A DNA stretch of 5,650 bases, from the NCBI GenBank assembly GCA_038064135.1, contig JBBTTS010000043.1, forward strand, positions 1 to 5,650, written 5' to 3'. Position numbers and translations under genes: made by a program. Origin of the DNA: JBBTTS01 sp038064135. Its GTDB lineage: Bacteria > Patescibacteriota > Saccharimonadia > Saccharimonadales > OMJO01. Shown here piece after piece: positions 1-5,650 of this stretch (position 1 is the first letter of the stretch; every line of letters begins with the position of its first letter). Under the pieces are notes generated by a model, which was not told the origin of the DNA, did no database searches, and was given only the letters and a program-made list of their open reading frames with translations.

Positions 1-2506
1 CGGCTCGAGCAATACCGGCACGCTACAGTTGGCAGCATTAGGTCAAAACACCGTGTTTACAATACCCGACCCCGGTGGTGGAGCGGCAACATTTTGTCTA
101 AACTCTGGCAATTGTGCTGGATTTGGCGATATTAGCAATGGTGGCAATAGTTTTGGTGGGGTAATTAACATCGGTACCAACGATGCATTCGATCTCAATC
201 TCGAAACAAGTGGCTTAACTAGGTTAACACTTCAGTCTGATGGCGATTTGGCAGTTGATACAAACACTTTATTCGTTGATGCGGCAAATAACAGGGTTGG
301 AATCGGTACAATTACTCCCACCAATGATTTAAGTTTTGGATCGGGTTCGAATAGATTAATTTTTATTGAAAATCAAACTACATTAAACACCAACGGAAAT
401 AATCTAACTGTCGCTGCAGCCCAAGGAAACGGTATCAGTAACGGTGGCGCATTAAATTTGTTTGGCGGAAATAGCGACACAGTTGGTGTAGGAGGGCTGG
501 TTACGATAAAGGGCGGTACAGGTGGATCGACATCTGGCACTGGCGGTGGGGTTAATATTTACGGAGGTGACACCTCTGGCAGCACGGGCGGTTCGATTAA
601 TATTGCTGCCGGAAACGGAGCCGGAATCGTGCCCATCGGTGGAGATTTATCTATAAACGCTGGAGCTGCAAATGGTATCATTGGTGCAGGTTTAACCCTT
701 ACAGGTACTACAATTTTTGGTGGATCTTCTGCGCCAGGCGATGCAACTTTGTTTGCAGGTAACGGTTACACAACCGTTTTTGGAGGTGGATTAGTTTCAA
801 TTTCTGCAGGAAACGGTGGCACAACAACCAATGGCGGAAATACGCAAATTTCTGCAGGAAACGGTGGTAGTACTTCCGGAAACGGTGGTCTTGTAGTTAT
901 TTCTGGTGGTAATGGTGTTGCAGGTAACAGCACTGGTGGTGGTATAAATATAAACGCTGGTACAGCTGTTGGGGTTGCTGCGGGTGGGGCGGTTTCAGTT
1001 TATGGAGGAATCGGCGATACTGGTGGATCCGTGTTTATTGATAGTGGTGGATTTACTAGTACAAGGGGATCAATTGATATTGGTTCTACAAATGCCGGAT
1101 CAATCATTATCGGTGGTGGTTCTGCCGGACTCACAATTAATTCAACCAATTTCGACATTTCATCAGGTGGCGCGGTTAGCGGAATAACATCCTATACTCA
1201 AGCATCTGGAAATTTTGTAATTAACGGGGTGGGTACGTTTGATACGGGTACCGGTTTGGTAGGCCTTAACGGCAATACTTCGATTGCCAGCGGAAAAACT
1301 TTTGCTGTAGCAGGTGTGAGCACAATTGCTCCAACCGGTAGTGGTGAAGTGGCGCTTACTATAACTGGCACGACTGGTGGTACTGCCGCCAATGCTTTGG
1401 TTGTAAATCAGTCAGGCCAAGCATCTAACTTGGTACTTTCCAATACCGGCGCAACCAGTAGTTCGCTGATAAATATATCTCACAGCACCTCTGCATATAC
1501 CGGTACGGGCTTACTGGTTAACATTGCAAACGGTTCGGGTAGTTTTGCAAGCGGAAATTTTGCTGACTTTCAAATAAACGGTGCAAGCAGATTCAGGATC
1601 GATAACACCGGAGCTTTAGAAATTAGATCTGGGTCAACTGCCGGCCTTGTAGTTAAAGACGCAGCAGGTACAAATAGATTACTAACTGTAAACGTCAGTG
1701 GGAATATAGTATTTATTGGAAATAGTGCTACAGATGGCACAGGAGTAATATTTGTCTTTGATAACAAAAATACCGATGGTGATCCAGCTGGGCAGGAAGG
1801 TGCCGAATATTACAATTCTGCTAGGGGTACGTTCCGCTGTTATGAGAATTCCCGAGGCTGGACCGACTGTCTTGGTAGTCCAAGACCAAATACAAGACGC
1901 GTAACTGACTTAATGTACCCTGGTACTGGTACGGTATTTAGTTTAACTGGTGATGTTTCAACAGCCGGTACGGCACCCACATCAATAGTTGCTACCGCTA
2001 CCGAACCGGCAAAGTTAAACTATGCTACTGGCGCAACTTCTGGAAATGTAAATCATCATAGTGGTAACCCAAATTACAGCACAACTTCTGCGATTAGCTA
2101 TCAATCGTATATATCTTTACCCGCAACTACTACTGTCAGACATTGGGCTGGCATAACAAACCAAACTGCTGCCACAATGGCGGGTTCTGCTAATCCTGCC
2201 GGTAGATATGCCGCATTTAGATACGATACCGGTGCCGGAGATGCCAATTGGAAATGTGTAACCAAAGATAATGTAACTCAAAACGTGGTTGATAGTGGTA
2301 TCGCTATTGCTACAACTGGATTCAGACTAGAAATAATTCTTACTACAGCAATTGCAACTTTCAAAATTAATGGAGTAGAAGTGTGTAATACCGCGGCCAA
2401 CTTACCAGGTGCTGGCGTGCTATTTAGATATACTAATACGGTTACAACTTTAGCTGCAGTTGCCAGAAATATGCGAGTGGCCTGGGTTAATATAGAAAGT
2501 TATTGA
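1..2506 (+). CDS. Large glycine-rich, tail-fibre-like surface protein (5'-truncated by window)
   Basis: The frame is open from the first complete codon (position 2) to TGA at 2504-2506, so at least 834 residues of a longer protein are visible. The TTG at 29 is not a credible start: the upstream codons continue the same protein style. Counting residues from that TTG, the order is: a segment with a CLNSGNC cysteine pair (23-29); a tail-fibre-like module with FVDAANNRVGIGT (82-94); a glycine-rich array of 13-17-residue repeats (about 133-372) ending in alternating hydrophobic strands such as GGVNIYG and GGSINIAA; a second tail-fibre-like stretch (about 430-570, with NFADFQINGASRFRIDNTG); a motif EYYNSARGTFRCYENSRGWTDC (594-614); and a C-terminal domain (about 617-825) rich in Thr, Ala and beta-type sequence. 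No LPXTG motif or C-terminal membrane helix is seen. Similar modules occur in phage tail fibres and in giant CPR surface proteins. A secreted adhesin or surface fibre is inferred; the export signal would lie upstream, outside the window. Confidence 0.8.
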   Translation, partial: GSSNTGTLQLAALGQNTVFTIPDPGGGAATFCLNSGNCAGFGDISNGGNSFGGVINIGTNDAFDLNLETSGLTRLTLQSDGDLAVDTNTLFVDAANNRVGIGTITPTNDLSFGSGSNRLIFIENQTTLNTNGNNLTVAAAQGNGISNGGALNLFGGNSDTVGVGGLVTIKGGTGGSTSGTGGGVNIYGGDTSGSTGGSINIAAGNGAGIVPIGGDLSINAGAANGIIGAGLTLTGTTIFGGSSAPGDATLFAGNGYTTVFGGGLVSISAGNGGTTTNGGNTQISAGNGGSTSGNGGLVVISGGNGVAGNSTGGGININAGTAVGVAAGGAVSVYGGIGDTGGSVFIDSGGFTSTRGSIDIGSTNAGSIIIGGGSAGLTINSTNFDISSGGAVSGITSYTQASGNFVINGVGTFDTGTGLVGLNGNTSIASGKTFAVAGVSTIAPTGSGEVALTITGTTGGTAANALVVNQSGQASNLVLSNTGATSSSLINISHSTSAYTGTGLLVNIANGSGSFASGNFADFQINGASRFRIDNTGALEIRSGSTAGLVVKDAAGTNRLLTVNVSGNIVFIGNSATDGTGVIFVFDNKNTDGDPAGQEGAEYYNSARGTFRCYENSRGWTDCLGSPRPNTRRVTDLMYPGTGTVFSLTGDVSTAGTAPTSIVATATEPAKLNYATGATSGNVNHHSGNPNYSTTSAISYQSYISLPATTTVRHWAGITNQTAATMAGSANPAGRYAAFRYDTGAGDANWKCVTKDNVTQNVVDSGIAIATTGFRLEIILTTAIATFKINGVEVCNTAANLPGAGVLFRYTNTVTTLAAVARNMRVAWVNIESY
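425..1144 (+). repeat. Glycine-rich solenoid repeat array inside the surface protein
   Basis: The encoded residues (about 133-372 from the TTG at 29) break into some 14-16 consecutive units of mostly 13-17 residues. Each unit follows the pattern GN/GT-G, a Ser/Thr/Gly-rich turn, GG, then a short hydrophobic-alternating strand (for example LVTIKG, VNIYG, INIAA, LSINA, VSISA, VVISG, ININA, VSVYG). Regular length, glycine turns and one strand per unit fit a parallel beta-helix or beta-roll; that fold is inferred, not shown. The units differ at the DNA level, so this is an old, diverged amplification rather than a fresh tandem expansion. Units near the C-terminal end shorten to about 9-14 residues. 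Confidence 0.8.
799..867 (+). repeat. Identical 21-bp direct repeats with 48-bp spacing
   Basis: Bases 799-819 and 847-867 are identical over 21 positions and lie exactly 48 bp (16 codons) apart. They encode the shared peptide ISAGNGG. A shorter match (GGAAACGGTGG) recurs at 878-888. This is the best-preserved nucleotide repeat in the glycine-rich array. It keeps frame, so gain or loss of one unit would leave the protein in frame. Confidence 0.85.
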
Positions 2507-2576
2507 TTGTGAAAATATATAATTTTTCCGTGAAAAAGATGTTAAGATATCAATATAAATCTTGGGGTACTAAAAA
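2507..2576 (+). promoter_or_regulatory. AT-rich gap before parA; possible weak promoter
   Basis: This 70-bp gap contains a perfect -10-like hexamer TATAAT (2518-2523) and another, TATAAA (2554-2559). Neither has a good -35 hexamer at 16-18 bp, so the promoter call is weak. Upstream of the parA GTG there is only GGGG (2564-2567), 9 nt away, which would be a poor ribosome binding site. No hairpin with a T-tract follows the upstream gene, so read-through into parA is possible. Confidence 0.3.
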
Positions 2577-3347
2577 GTGACAAATGCGATAGCTATATTA
2601 AACCAAAAAGGTGGTGTGGGTAAAACTACCACAGCAATTAATGCGGCTGCTTATTTAGCCCGAGAAGGCAAAAGTGTACTAGTAATCGACAGCGACCCGC
2701 AAGGGAACGCAACCAGTGGCCTGGGTATTGATAAGCAAAATAACGATATGGCTGGTTTGTACGAAATCCTTTCGGGTAAAATGACCATCGATAAAGCTAT
2801 AACCGAATCTTCGGTAGAGCATGTATTTGTTATCCCAGCTAGTCAATCATTAGCGGCACTGGAGACAGAAATTGCTAATACACAAAATAGAGAACATCAA
2901 CTTAGCAGGATATTGGCCGGATTAGAATACGATTATATATTAATTGATTGTCCACCGGCATTGGGGCTTTTGACCATAAACGCCTTATGTGCAGCTGACT
3001 ACTTACTAATTCCCGTACAGGCCGAATATTATGCACTAGAAGGTTTGGGGCAACTGCTAGATATATTCCAACGTGTTAAACATGGATTAAATACTAGGTT
3101 GCAGCTTTTAGGTTTAGTGTTGACCATGTACGATAAACGTAATAGTTTGGCCGACCAAGTCCATGATGAACTAAAAAAACATTTTGGTGCACAAGTTTTT
3201 AAAACAATTATCCCACGCAATGTAAGACTAGCCGAGGCACCAAGTTACGGCAAAAGTATCGCCCAACATGACAAATGGAGTAAAGGGGCAAGAGCTTATA
3301 AACAACTGACAAAAGAAATTATGACAAAAATTGGAGATAAAAAATGA
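2577..3347 (+). CDS. parA: Chromosome-partitioning ATPase ParA (Soj type)
   Basis: This 256-residue protein has the normal length of a chromosomal ParA/Soj with no N-terminal helix-turn-helix. In the known mechanism, ATP-bound dimers coat the nucleoid and are stimulated to hydrolyse ATP by ParB on parS, moving the origin regions apart. Visible motifs are the deviant Walker A KGGVGKTT (11-18, with signature Lys11 and Lys16), Walker A' VLVIDSDPQGNAT (34-46, Asp40), Walker B ILIDCPP (121-127, Asp124) and the Soj-typical IPRNVRLAEAPSYGKSI (212-228). Gly12, Lys16 and Asp40 fall at the same numbers as the well-studied Soj residues. MinD is unlikely because there is no C-terminal amphipathic membrane helix and parB follows. 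The GTG start is forced: an in-frame TAA lies at 2571-2573, and the next Met would remove the Walker A motif. The stop overlaps the parB start by four bases, indicating one operon. Confidence 0.96.
   Translation: MTNAIAILNQKGGVGKTTTAINAAAYLAREGKSVLVIDSDPQGNATSGLGIDKQNNDMAGLYEILSGKMTIDKAITESSVEHVFVIPASQSLAALETEIANTQNREHQLSRILAGLEYDYILIDCPPALGLLTINALCAADYLLIPVQAEYYALEGLGQLLDIFQRVKHGLNTRLQLLGLVLTMYDKRNSLADQVHDELKKHFGAQVFKTIIPRNVRLAEAPSYGKSIAQHDKWSKGARAYKQLTKEIMTKIGDKK
3333..3346 (+). promoter_or_regulatory. Shine-Dalgarno and start of parB
   Basis: GGAG at 3333-3336 lies 7 nt before the ATG at 3344-3346, inside the end of parA. This is the clearest ribosome binding site in the window and supports the ATGA-overlap start of parB and translational coupling with parA. 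Confidence 0.7.
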
Positions 3348-4186
3348 AGGGCCTAGGCAAAGGATTAGATAGTTTAATTCCACAAAATTTTGACCAGCAA
3401 CTTTTATTGGACGAACACGAACGAATACATAAGTTGTTCATTAAAGATATATTTGCCAATACGGATCAACCTCGTAAAAGATTTGATAATCAGGCCCTTG
3501 AAGAGTTAGCTGAATCAATTAAAAGACATGGAGTTTTGCAGCCAATTATTGTTTCACCATTGAACACAAAAGAATATAGAATTGTGGCTGGTGAAAGACG
3601 TTGGCGTGCGGCACAAATTTCTGGGCTGGAAACAATTCCGGCAATTGTTCGAAAACAAGCAGAAATTCAACAGCTCGAAATTGCTTTGATAGAAAATGTG
3701 CAAAGAGTAGATTTGTCGCCAATTGAACAAGCGATTACAATTGAAAAACTTCACCAACAATTCAATATTTCATACGATGAAATTGCCAAACGATTAGGAA
3801 AAGCTACAACTACCGTGCACAATATTGTGCGACTTCTCCAGTTACCCAAATCTGCGTTGTTAGCACTTGAACAAGAAAAAATTAGCGAGGGACACGCCAG
3901 GAGTATTTTGGCGTTAAAAAATGATGATAGTGGCCAAGAATTATTATTAAAAAATATAATTGAAAAAGGTTGGTCTGTTCGTCAGGCTGAGCAGTTTGCG
4001 AGAGTTAAAAAAACAAATAGTGCACCAGTTGCAAATCAAAAAACCGCTTACGAAAATATTTATACTAAAAAATTAGCCCAAAGACTTGGCACTAAGGTTA
4101 CATTACGCCCTATGGCTTCGGGAGGCAGGCTGGAAATTCACTACAAAGACGAAGCTCAGCTAAATGAGTTTTTATCTAAGCTCTAG
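3344..4186 (+). CDS. parB: Chromosome-partitioning protein ParB (Spo0J type)
   Basis: This 280-residue protein has the usual ParB length. In the known family it binds parS near the origin, uses CTP to clamp and slide on DNA, and stimulates ParA. The N-terminus MKGLGKGLDSLIP is the characteristic ParA-interacting peptide. The CTP-binding/ParB domain spans about 29-125 and contains QPRKRFD (42-48), GVLQPIIV (63-70), GERRWRA (83-89) and ENVQR (117-121, the counterpart of ENLQR with its CTPase-linked Glu and Asn). A helix-turn-helix follows (about 143-165, SYDEIAKRLGKATTTVHNIV), then EGHARSIL (182-189). A short polar linker (about 222-236) leads to a C-terminal dimerisation segment (about 237-280). 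All key motifs are present, so the protein should be functional. It overlaps parA by ATGA, and its stop abuts the stop of the convergent lepB gene. No convincing parS site was found in the window. Confidence 0.95.
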   Translation: MKGLGKGLDSLIPQNFDQQLLLDEHERIHKLFIKDIFANTDQPRKRFDNQALEELAESIKRHGVLQPIIVSPLNTKEYRIVAGERRWRAAQISGLETIPAIVRKQAEIQQLEIALIENVQRVDLSPIEQAITIEKLHQQFNISYDEIAKRLGKATTTVHNIVRLLQLPKSALLALEQEKISEGHARSILALKNDDSGQELLLKNIIEKGWSVRQAEQFARVKKTNSAPVANQKTAYENIYTKKLAQRLGTKVTLRPMASGGRLEIHYKDEAQLNEFLSKL

Positions 4187-4852
4187 TTAAAAAGATTCGG
4201 CTTTATTAAGCGGAAATATTCTGAAGGCTAATTTTCCGACAATATCATCGACGTTAATTGGTCCGAAATTACGCGAATCTAGTGAATTCAACCGATTATC
4301 ACCGGCAACGAATACTTCGTTTTCGCCAACTGTAAAATCGGCCGACCCAGGAGTTGAAGTAGCAATTCCTGAGTGTGGGTCTACAATGCTTGGGTCAAAT
4401 CCGTTAGGATATTCTGCATTATAAATAGTCATTTTGCCGTCTTTTACTACAACTTGCTCACCGGGCAGCCCCAACACTCTTTTAATAAGTTGCTTTTCAC
4501 CCGAACCATCAAAATCCAGCGCACCGTGTTTGATAAATATAATGATGTCACCACGTTTTGGTACAAAACTTTTACCAGTAATTCTGGCTATAGTTCTGGG
4601 AATTTTGTTAACAATTAAGCGGTCTTGATTTTGTAAGGTCGTTTCCATACTTGGGCCGTCAACTTCATATGACTGAAAAACAAAGGCAATTAACACTAAA
4701 GCAATCAGCGGTGCCGCCAGTAAAATTAATATTGTCGTTACAACACCTCGCCAACCTTCCTGATTCGGTGTTGTATCGCCAATTTTGGCACTTGTTGCTA
4801 CATCGGGCGTCATATCTTTGCGCCGAGACGGTGGAATAATATTCGTTAGCAT
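4187..4852 (-). CDS. lepB: Signal peptidase I (type I leader peptidase)
   Basis: The product is a membrane-bound serine protease that cleaves signal peptides from proteins exported by Sec or Tat, with its catalytic domain outside the membrane. From the ATG at 4852 it has 221 residues: a polar cytoplasmic tail, one membrane helix (about 37-59), then box B VDGPSMETTL with catalytic Ser68. Further boxes are RGDIIIF (about 100-106), KQLIKRVLGLPGE with catalytic Lys124, and the C-terminal GDNRLNSLDSRNFG (184-197). All catalytic boxes are intact and the length suits a bacterial SPase I. The reading frame extends to a GTG at 4912, but a plausible promoter lies inside that extension, so I prefer the ATG at 4852. 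An ATG at 4813 (208 residues) is the main alternative; neither has a strong Shine-Dalgarno. The gene is convergent with parB, with no gap, and divergent from the LCP gene. Confidence 0.92.
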   Translation of the reverse strand: MLTNIIPPSRRKDMTPDVATSAKIGDTTPNQEGWRGVVTTILILLAAPLIALVLIAFVFQSYEVDGPSMETTLQNQDRLIVNKIPRTIARITGKSFVPKRGDIIIFIKHGALDFDGSGEKQLIKRVLGLPGEQVVVKDGKMTIYNAEYPNGFDPSIVDPHSGIATSTPGSADFTVGENEVFVAGDNRLNSLDSRNFGPINVDDIVGKLAFRIFPLNKAESF

Positions 4853-4865
4853 CTTCTGGTTCAAT

Positions 4866-4894
4866 ACTATATAGAAAATAAAGCAGGCTGTACA
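4866..4894 (-). promoter_or_regulatory. Putative lepB promoter
   Basis: Reading the minus strand, TGTACA (4894-4889, 4 of 6 to the -35 consensus) is followed after exactly 17 bp by TATAGT (4871-4866, 5 of 6 to the -10 consensus). Transcription would start near 4859, about 7 nt before the ATG at 4852 and about 46 nt before the ATG at 4813. This is a consensus match by eye only. Confidence 0.45.
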
Positions 4895-4898
4895 TGGT

Positions 4899-4927
4899 TT
4901 GCCCGATTTCACTTAAAACGTTATACT
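4899..4927 (+). promoter_or_regulatory. Putative promoter of the LCP gene
   Basis: TTGCCC (4899-4904, 4 of 6 to the -35 consensus) is followed after exactly 17 bp by TATACT (4922-4927, 5 of 6 to the -10 consensus). A start near 4934 would leave a leader of only about 10 nt before the ATG at 4944, with no Shine-Dalgarno in it. Its -35 hexamer is 4 bp from that of the divergent lepB promoter. Confidence 0.5.
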
Positions 4928-4943
4928 ACATGCTACCGTATTC

Positions 4944-5650
4944 ATGGACAATTTTCGTCAATTTCGTTCACCAAAACCAAAAGGTAAAAACACCGGATTT
5001 GTTGACGGCATTATAAATAATCAGCCAAATATTGGAAGACATCCTTTGAATGGTAGAACTTCAATGCCAAGCAGTGGGAATATTGGTGATTTTAGCCAAC
5101 AAGATGGTTTTCACCCTATGCAGCAAGATGTTATTCAGAGCAATATGCTTGGTAGGCAGCCCCAGCGAACAGCAAACGGAACAATAGCTTTGGATATGCC
5201 AGAAGATTTACACAAAAAAAGGCGATTTAGTCGTAAAAATCGCATTAAAAATCCTCGCAGCAAAAAGAAAAAAATACTGATATCAATTAGTATAATTTTA
5301 CTGGTGGTTTTAACTATTGCCGGGTTTTTATTTGCCAAAGGCTACATCAAGTTACATAAAGTATTTCAGGGCGGTAGTAGCGGAGCGCCGGCACTCGATG
5401 GTAATGTCAATCCCACCAAGCTTAAGGGTGAGGGAGATGGACGAGTTAATATATTGCTGCTTGGTAAGGGTGGTGAAGGCCACACAGGAGCAGATTTAAC
5501 AGATACCCTATTGATTGCTAGTATTGATCCCGTCCACAAAGAGGCAGCACTACTTAGTATTCCGCGTGATTTGTATGTCAAAACACCCAGTAGCGGATCG
5601 ATGAAAATAAATAGTGTTTATGCTATCGAAAAGAGTAAAATACTTAATCA
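4944..5650 (+). CDS. LytR-CpsA-Psr (LCP) family cell-envelope protein, 3'-truncated by window
   Basis: The frame is open from the ATG at 4944 to the window end (235 complete codons, no stop), so the C-terminal part is missing. LCP enzymes are membrane-anchored and transfer undecaprenyl-pyrophosphate-linked polymers such as teichoic acids or capsule to peptidoglycan. Residues 1-110 form a polar, Gln/Asn/Gly-rich cytoplasmic tail ending in a strongly basic stretch (KKRRFSRKNR at 91-100, then RSKKKK at 105-110). A single membrane helix follows (about 111-131). The LCP core begins at RVNILLLGKGGEGHTGADLTDTLLIASIDP (167-196), with the conserved Asp in LTDT (187). SIPRDLYV (205-212) carries the catalytic-pocket Arg208 and Asp209. 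The GxGGxGHxGxDLTDT style is one I associate with Patescibacteria. The polymer substrate cannot be told from the sequence. The upstream ATG at 4930 is out of frame. The gene is divergent from lepB. Confidence 0.9.
   Translation, partial: MDNFRQFRSPKPKGKNTGFVDGIINNQPNIGRHPLNGRTSMPSSGNIGDFSQQDGFHPMQQDVIQSNMLGRQPQRTANGTIALDMPEDLHKKRRFSRKNRIKNPRSKKKKILISISIILLVVLTIAGFLFAKGYIKLHKVFQGGSSGAPALDGNVNPTKLKGEGDGRVNILLLGKGGEGHTGADLTDTLLIASIDPVHKEAALLSIPRDLYVKTPSSGSMKINSVYAIEKSKILN

Noticed and set aside
29..31. TTG as start of the large surface protein
   Set aside because: The frame is open to the window edge and upstream codons read SSNTGTLQLAALG, in the style of the protein; there is no Shine-Dalgarno. 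The gene is 5'-truncated.
425..1144. CRISPR-like or noncoding tandem array
   Set aside because: The units are diverged, of unequal length and in frame within a long open coding region; there are no constant repeats with unique spacers.
1..2506. Prophage origin of the first gene
   Set aside because: Only tail-fibre-like modules are seen; the neighbours are parAB, lepB and an LCP gene, with no capsid, terminase, portal or lysis gene in view. Left open only because the upstream region is unseen.
2544..2563. Inverted repeat AAGAT...ATCTT before parA as a terminator or operator
   Set aside because: The arms are only 5 bp, AT-rich, with a 10-nt loop and no T-tract; likely chance.
3550..3557. TGTTTCAC, a perfect parS half-site inside parB
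   Set aside because: The second half does not match (9 of 16 to the canonical palindrome overall), and the stretch is explained by the conserved IIVSP codons.
4200..4211. GCTT-TATT-AAGC hairpin near the parB/lepB junction as a terminator
   Set aside because: The 4-bp stem lies inside lepB coding sequence and has no T-tract.
4373..4839. Plus-strand open frames opposite lepB, and similar short antisense frames elsewhere
   Set aside because: They lie antisense to well-supported genes, lack recognisable domains and are explained as shadows of the real frames.
4853..4912. N-terminal extension of signal peptidase I to the GTG at 4912
   Set aside because: The extra residues are Cys/Phe-rich and unlike family N-termini, and a plausible lepB promoter overlaps the extension.
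4905..4920. parS-like 16-mer between the LCP promoter hexamers (11 of 16 to canonical parS)
   Set aside because: A match this loose is expected several times by chance in a window of this size and base composition. It would gain weight only if conserved in relatives or bound by ParB.

Overview
The window (about 5.65 kb, AT-rich outside the first gene) looks like chromosomal DNA from a Patescibacteria/CPR bacterium, most probably Saccharibacteria (TM7). The grounds are protein style: a LytR-CpsA-Psr (LCP) protein with the motif GKGGEGHTGADLTDT, a signal peptidase I with VFQSYEVDGPSMETTL, and a large glycine-rich surface protein built from tail-fibre-like modules (FVDAANNRVGIGT, FRCYENSRGWTDC). 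This is recognition from memory, not a database search. TGA acts as a normal stop, so the Gracilibacteria-type recoding is not seen.

Layout. Positions 1-2506 (+) hold the 3' part of a giant secreted or surface protein whose 5' end lies outside the window. It has a tail-fibre-like module, a glycine-rich solenoid of about 14-16 short repeats, a second tail-fibre-like stretch, a cysteine-framed motif and a roughly 210-residue C-terminal beta-rich domain. After a 70-bp AT-rich gap come parA (2577-3347, GTG start) and parB (3344-4186), overlapping by ATGA. They form a chromosomal Soj/Spo0J-type segregation pair. Immediately after the parB stop, with no base between, the stop of lepB on the minus strand begins (4187-4852). 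lepB diverges from an LCP-family gene (4944 to beyond the window end). The 91-bp gap between them contains two plausible back-to-back sigma70-type promoters.

How the genes fit together. ParA/ParB handle chromosome segregation. Signal peptidase I processes secreted proteins, plausibly including large exported proteins like the upstream one, and the LCP enzyme attaches polymers to the cell wall. Three of the five genes therefore concern the cell envelope. For a small epibiotic bacterium the repetitive surface protein is the most interesting item, because it could be a host-contact adhesin (inference). I found no CRISPR array, tRNA, rRNA, insertion sequence, convincing parS site or intrinsic terminator.
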